A stretch of 6,567 nt of DNA from Clostridiaceae bacterium UBA6085 (lineage in GTDB: Bacteria > Bacillota > Clostridia > Clostridiales > Clostridiaceae). The position numbers were made by a program, and so were the translations under genes. Every line of letters starts with the position of its first letter. Position 1 is the first letter of the stretch. The stretch is from the NCBI GenBank assembly GCA_002428605.1, contig DIXH01000024.1:1-6567 (forward strand). The letters run 5' to 3'. Positions 1-5,314 of the stretch are shown here, in pieces. The notes under the pieces are model-generated. The model was not told where the DNA came from and made no database searches. It saw only the letters and a program-made list of their open reading frames with translations.

Positions 1-1163
1 AGGAGCTTGAGAAGGCGGTTGATGCGGCGATAGCATCGAAGGGTGCTAACCTCGGCGTACTCAAGTACTTCGAGCTGAAGGACCTGTTCAAGGACATGGG
101 GAACAGGGAGAGGTACTACAGGACCTTCTATCATGAGGTGGATGGCAAGGTCATTGTCAACGAGAAGGTCCACAACCTTTATGGTCAGAACATGACTGTT
201 GCTGCAGGGGAAGGCCTGAGGAAGATACTTGGAAAGAGGCATGTGCTTATCTCCAGGGCCTCTTCTACAGGGATGCACAGGCACTCAGGAATATGGACAG
301 GAGACAATTCATCCTGGTGGAGCCATCTTGAGCTTAACGTCAGGATGATGCCAAGCATAAACATGGCTGGCTTCTACTACGTGGGAGCAGACACCGGCGG
401 CTTCGGAAACAGCACCACATGGGAGCTTCTGACAAGGTGGCTGCAGTTCTCGGCGTTCACTCCGCTTCTCCGCAACCACTCGGCGATCGGCAATGACTTC
501 CAGGAGCCCTACATCTTCGGAGAGGAGGTCACTTCCTGGAACCGTGAGATCATAAAGGCAAGATATTCCATGATCCCATACCTTTATTCGGAGATGATGA
601 AGTCGGTTATGGACGGCTCCATGATGTTCAGGCCAATGTCCTTCTTGTTCAGGGATGAGGCGTCAAGGGACACTGAAGACCAGCTGCTGCTTGGCAGGGA
701 GCTTATGCTTGCGCCTGTGACGAGACCAAACGCAAGCGGTCGTACAGTCAATCTGCCTGAGGATATGGCAGAGGTTACCCTAAAGGGCGGCAAGGCGGTA
801 ATGGAGATGGCACATGCTGGTCTAAGGAGGCTCGAATACGGATTTGACTGCCTTAAGTTCTACCTCAGGAAGGATTCCATAATGCCATACTGCGAACCTT
901 CAAACAACACAAGGAACCTTGACCTCGGGAAGCTCCATGCCATAGCCTTCGTTGAAAGTGTGGCTGAATATGTGCTCTATGACGATGACGGAGAGAGCTA
1001 TGGCTACGAGAACGGTGAATCCTTCACAACAGCCATAAAGGTCACGAGGGACGGACTGGATTTTGCAGTTGAGGTTAAGAATGACAATCCAAAAGTTAAG
1101 GAAATGGTCATCGACATACTTGGGACGGACGGAGTGAGGGCGAGAAAGACAATAACCATATAG
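1..1163 (+). CDS. GH31 family alpha-glucosidase, C-terminal half (5' truncated by window edge)
   Basis: Glycoside hydrolase family 31 enzyme, expected to act in the cytoplasm and release glucose from the non-reducing ends of maltodextrins. The reading frame is open from base 3 to the TAG at 1161-1163 (386 visible residues), so the gene starts off the left edge. The ATG at 96 is internal, because family-like sequence (KYFELKDLFKD) precedes it. Visible GH31 landmarks are HNLYGQNM, the acid/base block GIWTGDN (Asp codon 303-305), the GADTGGFG loop, the ELLTRWLQF helix and TPLLRNHS, whose conserved substrate-binding His is at 477-479. The distal beta domains follow, from about base 700. The nucleophile motif (W-x-D-M-N-E) is not visible. 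In related clostridial-type enzymes it sits shortly upstream of this point, so it is probably just off the window. GH31 enzymes are usually about 650-800 residues, so about half is here. The family is certain from motifs. Alpha-1,4-glucosidase specificity is inferred from the malQ/phosphorylase neighbours; alpha-xylosidase or isomaltase activity cannot be excluded. Confidence 0.93.
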   Translation, partial: ELEKAVDAAIASKGANLGVLKYFELKDLFKDMGNRERYYRTFYHEVDGKVIVNEKVHNLYGQNMTVAAGEGLRKILGKRHVLISRASSTGMHRHSGIWTGDNSSWWSHLELNVRMMPSINMAGFYYVGADTGGFGNSTTWELLTRWLQFSAFTPLLRNHSAIGNDFQEPYIFGEEVTSWNREIIKARYSMIPYLYSEMMKSVMDGSMMFRPMSFLFRDEASRDTEDQLLLGRELMLAPVTRPNASGRTVNLPEDMAEVTLKGGKAVMEMAHAGLRRLEYGFDCLKFYLRKDSIMPYCEPSNNTRNLDLGKLHAIAFVESVAEYVLYDDDGESYGYENGESFTTAIKVTRDGLDFAVEVKNDNPKVKEMVIDILGTDGVRARKTITI

Positions 1164-1178
1164 GAAAGGAAGTGTACC

Positions 1179-2657
1179 ATGCAAAAGAGATCAAGCGGGA
1201 TACTGATGCACATATCCAGCCTTCCCGGCAGATACGGGATAGGGGATTTCGGAAGGGAAGCCTACAGGTTCGTCGATTTCCTTGTGGAGAGCGGCCAGGG
1301 CAACTGGCAGATACTTCCGCTGGGAGTCACAGGCTACGGGGATTCTCCATACCAGAATTTTTCGGCATTTGCCGGCAACCCGTACTTCATTGACCTTGAT
1401 GAGTTCCTGACAAAAGGATACCTGACGGAAAAGGATATTGAAATGGAAGACCTGGGGAGCGACCCTCATTCAGTTGATTACGGAAAGCTGCATGAAGGTA
1501 AGAACCGTCTTCTCAGGAAGGCATACATGAATTCGGCTGGGGTCCTTAAGGGTGACCTCGAAGGCTTCCTTCAGGAGCAGGGCGAATGGCTTCGGGACTA
1601 TGCGCTGTTCATGTCTATCAAGACGGTAAACGGAGGCAAGTCATGGTTCGGATGGGACGAGGAGCTCCGGGACTTCACATCGAAAAAGGTCCAGGAATTC
1701 GAAAAGAGCAATGCTGAGGAGATACACTTCCATGTGTTCCAGCAGTACTTCTTCTTCAAGCAGTGGAAGGCGCTGAAGGCTTATGCCAACAACCATGGTG
1801 TCAGGATAATCGGTGACATACCAATATATGTCGCTGAAGACAGCTCAGACCTGTGGGCGAATCCCAGGTTCTTCAACCTTGACAAAAAGCTGAACCCGAA
1901 GACTGTCGCAGGGTGTCCGCCGGATGCCTTTTCAGCTACAGGTCAGCTGTGGGGTAATCCGATCTATGACTGGGATGCAATGGAGAAGGATGGCTACAGC
2001 TTCTGGATCGAAAGGATAAGGGCTAGCCTTGACCTTTATGACTCAGTGAGGATCGACCATTTCAGGGGCTTTGAAGCCTACTGGGAGATAAAGTACGGGA
2101 GCATTGACGCCGTAAAGGGCGAGTGGACCAAGGGCCCCGGGTTGAAGCTTTTCACGAAGATCAAAGAAGAGCTCGGAGAAATGGACATCATAGCAGAGGA
2201 CCTTGGCTTCCTTACCGAGGAGGTGTTCCAGCTCATAAGGGACACAGGGTTCCCCGGCATGAAGGTGCTGCAGTTCGCATTCGATTCGCGTGAATCCAAT
2301 GACTACCTGCCGCACACCTATGACAAGAACTGCGTCGTGTATACAGGCACCCATGACAATGAAACCACTCAAGAGTGGATGGAAACTGTAAAGCGGGATG
2401 ATTTCAGCCAGGCTGTTAGGTATCTGAAGCTAAACTACGACGAAGGCCTTGTATGGGGATTCATACGTGGAGCCTGGTCAAGCGTTGCGAACCTGGCCAT
2501 AGCGCCGATGCAGGATTTCCTCTGCCTGGGTAAAGAGGCAAGGATGAACAAGCCTTCGACGATCGGAGGAAACTGGACCTGGAGAGTTGACAAGGATGAA
2601 ATGAACAGCTGCCTTTCAAGGAAGATAAGAGAGCTGACTAAAAGATACGGGAGATAA
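1179..2657 (+). CDS. malQ: 4-alpha-glucanotransferase (amylomaltase, GH77)
   Basis: Cytoplasmic disproportionating enzyme. It moves 4-alpha-glucanosyl units between maltodextrins, giving glucose and longer chains that the phosphorylase can use. The 492 residues match the usual size of about 500 for the compact bacterial form. The N-terminal signature reads SSLPGRYGIGDFG (residues 14-25), then LPLGVTGYGDSPYQNFSAFAGNP (47-68, shown as one block). The three GH77 catalytic acids are visible: nucleophile Asp293 in RIDHFRGF, acid/base Glu340 in IIAEDLG, and transition-state stabiliser Asp393 in YTGTHDNET. From memory, the first two numbers equal those of Thermus aquaticus amylomaltase. The start at 1179 is supported by a purine-rich GGAAG site at 1168-1172 with a 6-base spacer and by the family-typical N terminus. 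It lies 15 bases after the GH31 stop and 2 bases before the next start, so it is the middle gene of a tight operon. It appears intact. Confidence 0.97.
   Translation: MQKRSSGILMHISSLPGRYGIGDFGREAYRFVDFLVESGQGNWQILPLGVTGYGDSPYQNFSAFAGNPYFIDLDEFLTKGYLTEKDIEMEDLGSDPHSVDYGKLHEGKNRLLRKAYMNSAGVLKGDLEGFLQEQGEWLRDYALFMSIKTVNGGKSWFGWDEELRDFTSKKVQEFEKSNAEEIHFHVFQQYFFFKQWKALKAYANNHGVRIIGDIPIYVAEDSSDLWANPRFFNLDKKLNPKTVAGCPPDAFSATGQLWGNPIYDWDAMEKDGYSFWIERIRASLDLYDSVRIDHFRGFEAYWEIKYGSIDAVKGEWTKGPGLKLFTKIKEELGEMDIIAEDLGFLTEEVFQLIRDTGFPGMKVLQFAFDSRESNDYLPHTYDKNCVVYTGTHDNETTQEWMETVKRDDFSQAVRYLKLNYDEGLVWGFIRGAWSSVANLAIAPMQDFLCLGKEARMNKPSTIGGNWTWRVDKDEMNSCLSRKIRELTKRYGR
2649..2653 (+). promoter_or_regulatory. 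Ribosome binding site of the phosphorylase gene, inside the malQ 3' end
   Basis: GGGAG at 2649-2653 lies 6 bases upstream of the ATG at 2660 and entirely within the last codons of malQ, whose TAA is 2655-2657. This fixes the phosphorylase start. It also suggests translational coupling, because ribosomes finishing malQ would uncover or hand over to this site. Coupling is inferred from spacing alone. Confidence 0.75.
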
Positions 2658-2659
2658 AG

Positions 2660-5023
2660 ATGTTTGACAAAAAAAGACTTAAAGAGAGAATGTATGCCCA
2701 TGCAGCAGTGTCCTTCGGAAGGACACCGGAGGAGCTGAACGTAAAAGAAACCCATATTGCCTTTTCAAAGGCGGTAATGGAAGATGTGGTCCCTCTTTGG
2801 ACAGCCACCAGAAAAAGGCAGGAGGGAAAAAAGAAGGCCTGCTACCTTTCAGCGGAGTTCCTGATGGGCAGGGCTCTCGGAAACAACCTGATGAACCTCG
2901 GCATCAATGATGAAGCCAGGGAAGTACTTGGCGAAATGGGGCTGGACCTCAATGACATCGAGGAAGCCGAGGAGGATGCCGGACTCGGCAACGGAGGACT
3001 GGGAAGGCTCGCGGCCTGTTTCCTTGACTCGGGTGCAAGCCTTTCCTACCCGCTGGACGGATATGGCATAAGGTATGAATACGGCATCTTCAAGCAGTCG
3101 ATAATAGACGGGGCCCAGGTGGAAGAGGGAGACAACTGGCTGGAGTACGGTGACCCCTGGTCTGTAAGAAGGCTGGATGAAGCCGTCAGGGTCACGTTCT
3201 TCGACGGTGATGTCCTTGCGGTACCCTACGACACTCCTGTCATAGGCTACGGCGGCAAGACAGTAAACACACTGAGGCTCTGGAAGGCCGAGGCAATCAG
3301 GCCATTTGGCTTCAAGGAGTTCAACGACGAGGACTACGAAGGCTCGGTAAGGGAGAAGAACAATGCCGAGACGATAACCAAGGTGCTTTATCCCAACGAC
3401 TGCACTGACAGGGGAAAGCTTCTCAGGCTAAGGCAGCAGTACTTCTTCGTCTCAGCGTCGCTGCAGGACCTTGTGGCGAAGCATCTGGCAAAAGGGCTTG
3501 ACCTCAGGGAATTTCCAAAATACCACGCGATACAGCTGAATGACACGCATCCGGCCGTTGCTGTGCCTGAGCTCATGAGGCTCCTTACCGAGGTGCATGG
3601 AATGGACTGGGATGAGGCCTTTGACATCACAAGGAGGACACTTGCCTACACGAACCATACGATACTTGCTGAAGCGCTGGAGCAGTGGCAGGTCAGGCTT
3701 TACAGGAAGCTCCTGCCAGGCATATACGCGATCATAAGGAAAATCGACAGAAGCCTTCAGGCAGACCTGAGGTCAAAGGGCATAAGAGGAAAGGCACAGG
3801 ACAGCTACAGGATAATCCATGGCGGAAGCGTAAAGATGGCATGGCTTTCGATATACGGCACCCATTCAACAAACGGGGTCGCTGAGCTCCATACCGAACT
3901 GCTGAAGGAAACTGAGCTCAGGCACTGGTATGACATATATCCGGAAAGGTTCAACAACAAGACCAACGGCATAACACAGAGAAGATGGCTGAAGATGGCA
4001 AACCCCGAACTCTCGGGATTCATCACTGAGCTTCTTCGTACGGACGGATGGATAACCGACCTTGACCTGCTCAAGGGACTGAGGGACCATGCTGAGGACA
4101 GGGAGGTGCTTCTAAGGCTGAATTCAATAAAGAGGATCAAGAAGGTGCAGCTTGCAGAGCATATAAAAAGGGTAGAGGGGATAGAGATAGACCCTGACTC
4201 CATATTCGACATCCAGATAAAAAGGCTCCATGAATATAAGAGGCAGCTTCTGAATGCATTCCACATCCTCGACCTATACTACAGGATAAAGGAAGGGAAT
4301 GCAGAAGGAATGATGCCAAGGACCTTCATCTTCGGTGCCAAGGCTGCACCGGGCTACAAGAGGGCGAAGGGGATCATAAAGTACATAAACGAGATAGCAA
4401 GGCTCGTAAACAGCGACCCTGAAACAAAGGACAGGCTGAAGGTGGTATTCGTCACGAACTACAGGGTATCCTATGCTGAGAGGCTCTTCCCTGCAGCTGA
4501 CATCTCAGAGCAGATATCAACGGCGGGAAAGGAAGCCTCGGGAACAGGCAACATGAAATTCATGCTTAACGGTGCACCGACAATAGGTACTTTGGATGGT
4601 GCAAACATCGAGATTGTGGAGGAGGCCGGAGAGGAGAACAGTTTCATATTCGGGCTGAAGGTCGATGAGATCGAAGCGATGAAGGAAACCTATGACCCTC
4701 ATGTTCCATATGCTGAGGTGCCGGGGTTGAAGAGGGTTGTAGATTCCCTTGTCGACGGGACCTTCGACGACGGAGGCACAGGTGCCTTCAGGGAGCTCCA
4801 TGATTCGCTGCTAAAGGGTGCAAGCTGGCACAGACCTGACAACTATTTCATCCTTGCCGACTTCGCAGCCTACAGGGAAGCCCAGGAGGCTGTGGGAAAG
4901 GCTTATGAGGACAGGCTCGGATATGCAATAAAGTGCCTCATGAACATATCAGGAGCCGGAAAGTTCTCGTCAGACAGGACGATCAGGGAGTATGCGGAAG
5001 AGATCTGGAACCTTGAAAATTGA
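2660..5023 (+). CDS. glgP: Glycogen/maltodextrin phosphorylase (GT35)
   Basis: PLP-dependent cytoplasmic enzyme that phosphorolyses terminal alpha-1,4-glucosyl units to glucose-1-phosphate. The 787 residues are close to bacterial phosphorylases (about 800). Family blocks appear in order: EFLMGRALGNN (66-76), LGNGGLGRLAACFLDS (109-124), GIRYEYGIFKQ (136-146), VLYPND (242-247), IQLNDTHPA (291-299), YTNHTILAEALEQW (330-343), FNNKTNGITQRRWL (431-444) and FDIQIKRLHEYKRQLLN (516-532). In the last block Lys521, Arg522 and Lys527 align with the phosphate-site residues of muscle phosphorylase. The PLP Schiff-base lysine is Lys633 in SGTGNMKFMLNG. The N terminus is short and lacks the long regulatory extension of the animal enzymes. 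The start has a GGGAG site 6 bases upstream and follows malQ by 2 bases. Glycogen versus maltodextrin preference (GlgP or MalP) cannot be read from the sequence. The neighbours favour maltodextrin; the symbol is the generic one. It appears intact. Confidence 0.97.
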   Translation: MFDKKRLKERMYAHAAVSFGRTPEELNVKETHIAFSKAVMEDVVPLWTATRKRQEGKKKACYLSAEFLMGRALGNNLMNLGINDEAREVLGEMGLDLNDIEEAEEDAGLGNGGLGRLAACFLDSGASLSYPLDGYGIRYEYGIFKQSIIDGAQVEEGDNWLEYGDPWSVRRLDEAVRVTFFDGDVLAVPYDTPVIGYGGKTVNTLRLWKAEAIRPFGFKEFNDEDYEGSVREKNNAETITKVLYPNDCTDRGKLLRLRQQYFFVSASLQDLVAKHLAKGLDLREFPKYHAIQLNDTHPAVAVPELMRLLTEVHGMDWDEAFDITRRTLAYTNHTILAEALEQWQVRLYRKLLPGIYAIIRKIDRSLQADLRSKGIRGKAQDSYRIIHGGSVKMAWLSIYGTHSTNGVAELHTELLKETELRHWYDIYPERFNNKTNGITQRRWLKMANPELSGFITELLRTDGWITDLDLLKGLRDHAEDREVLLRLNSIKRIKKVQLAEHIKRVEGIEIDPDSIFDIQIKRLHEYKRQLLNAFHILDLYYRIKEGNAEGMMPRTFIFGAKAAPGYKRAKGIIKYINEIARLVNSDPETKDRLKVVFVTNYRVSYAERLFPAADISEQISTAGKEASGTGNMKFMLNGAPTIGTLDGANIEIVEEAGEENSFIFGLKVDEIEAMKETYDPHVPYAEVPGLKRVVDSLVDGTFDDGGTGAFRELHDSLLKGASWHRPDNYFILADFAAYREAQEAVGKAYEDRLGYAIKCLMNISGAGKFSSDRTIREYAEEIWNLEN

Positions 5024-5060
5024 TTTTTTTGCAGAAGATTTCCTCTTTACGTATCACTTT

Positions 5061-5090
5061 GTTAATGCAAGGGCTTGCATTGATTATTTT
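5061..5090 (+). terminator. Candidate weak intrinsic terminator (or operator) after the phosphorylase gene
   Basis: A perfect inverted repeat, AATGCAA (5064-5070) and TTGCATT (5075-5081), encloses a GGGC loop. Three further pairs can be added outward (G-U, U-A, U-G). The stem is followed by TATTTT at 5085-5090. It begins 38 bases after the phosphorylase stop and ends before the next promoter, where a terminator would be expected. The stem is AT-rich and the T run is short and interrupted, so termination would be inefficient. The same element could instead be a protein-binding palindrome, since its TGCAA half-sites recur in the operators downstream. Confidence 0.35.
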
Positions 5091-5120
5091 GTCAAAAATG
5101 ATTAATTTATGCAAAAAACC

Positions 5121-5149
5121 TTGATTATACGGTTTCATTACGGTATACT
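5121..5149 (+). promoter_or_regulatory. Sigma-A type promoter for the sugar-binding lipoprotein gene
   Basis: The -35 box TTGATT (5121-5126; 4 of 6 to TTGACA) and the -10 box TATACT (5144-5149; 5 of 6 to TATAAT) are separated by the optimal 17 bases. The A/T-rich stretch at about 5087-5118 just upstream could act as an UP element. The predicted transcription start is near 5156, giving a leader of about 159 bases before the ATG at 5315. I saw no comparably good promoter elsewhere in the gap. It would let the importer be transcribed separately from the upstream degradative operon. Confidence 0.72.
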
Positions 5150-5154
5150 TTAGA

Positions 5155-5169
5155 AGTAAAGCGTTTTCA
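5155..5169 (+). promoter_or_regulatory. CcpA-type catabolite responsive element (cre-like box)
   Basis: AGTAAAGCGTTTTCA matches 13 of 15 positions of the cre consensus WTGNAARCGNWWWCA. It keeps the AARCG core and the CA end and misses the T and G near the left end. It covers the predicted transcription start, a position where CcpA bound with HPr-Ser-P normally represses. This suggests glucose-dependent shut-off of maltodextrin uptake. The match is by eye. Another LacI-family regulator could use the same box. Confidence 0.55.
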
Positions 5170-5180
5170 TTATCGAAATT

Positions 5181-5196
5181 GTGCAAACGCGTGCAC
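5181..5196 (+). promoter_or_regulatory. LacI-family (MalR-like) operator, site 1
   Basis: GTGCAAACGCGTGCAC is an imperfect palindrome with arms GTGCA/TGCAC and a central C|G step, the hallmark of LacI/GalR-family operators. It resembles the GCAAACG half-sites of maltose regulators in Gram-positive bacteria. It lies about +26 to +41 from the predicted start, so a bound repressor would act as a block to elongation or pair with site 2. No regulator gene is in the window. Confidence 0.55.
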
Positions 5197-5223
5197 GAAT
5201 CTTGAAGGATCTTTGCACGCGTT
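5186..5223 (+). repeat. Inverted repeat joining the two operator-like sites
   Basis: AACGCGTGCA (5186-5195) is the exact reverse complement of TGCACGCGTT (5214-5223), with an 18-base loop between. Allowing one bulged A, the pairing extends outward by three more bases (TGC with GCA). In the transcript this would be a stable GC-rich stem in the leader. No U run follows it, so it is not an intrinsic terminator. Paired binding sites are the simpler explanation; an RNA role is possible. Confidence 0.6.
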
Positions 5224-5228
5224 GCATG
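5212..5228 (-). promoter_or_regulatory. LacI-family (MalR-like) operator, site 2, inverted relative to site 1
   Basis: On the minus strand this reads CATGCAACGCGTGCAAA, nearly site 1 with one A deleted left of the core. Its ACGCGT core (5217-5222) is exactly 30 bp from that of site 1 (5187-5192), close to three helical turns. Both sites would therefore face the same side of the DNA. The spacing between its TGCA arms is 5 rather than 6 bases, so affinity may be lower than at site 1. Confidence 0.45.
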
Positions 5229-5279
5229 AGGGACAACCGGTAAACGTATTCGAAAATCGCAAGTTTCAAAATCAAAATA

Positions 5280-5293
5280 CTGCCTCAGGGCAG
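5280..5293 (+). other. Short leader hairpin upstream of the lipoprotein RBS
   Basis: CTGCC (5280-5284) and GGCAG (5289-5293) pair perfectly around a TCAG loop. The hairpin ends 8 bases before the AGGAGG at 5302. It may stabilise the 5' end of the message or keep the ribosome site open. It is small and could be chance. Confidence 0.35.
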
Positions 5294-5300
5294 AATCATC

Positions 5301-5307
5301 TAGGAGG
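5301..5307 (+). promoter_or_regulatory. Ribosome binding site of the sugar-binding lipoprotein gene
   Basis: TAGGAGG is a near-perfect Shine-Dalgarno sequence, 7 bases from the ATG at 5315. It decides the start. The nearer ATG at 5308 abuts the site with no spacer and opens a frame of only 37 codons, whereas 5315 opens a canonical lipoprotein signal peptide. Confidence 0.85.
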
Positions 5308-5314
5308 ATGGAAA

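Noticed and set aside
96..98. ATG at 96 as the true start of the GH31 gene
   Set aside because: The frame is open upstream to the window edge and encodes residues that fit the region just before this point in clostridial GH31 enzymes. There is no Shine-Dalgarno sequence at a suitable distance.
5024..5030. Run of seven T directly after the phosphorylase stop as an intrinsic terminator
   Set aside because: No credible stem precedes it; the last codons of the gene do not fold into a GC-rich hairpin next to the run.
5091..5096. TTGACA on the minus strand (reverse complement within 5087-5098) as the -35 box of a divergent promoter
   Set aside because: No -10-like hexamer lies 16-18 bases further along the minus strand, and no gene on that strand would be served.
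5251..5267. GAAA...TTTC inverted repeat in the leader
   Set aside because: The arms are only four bases in AT-rich sequence, which is expected by chance.
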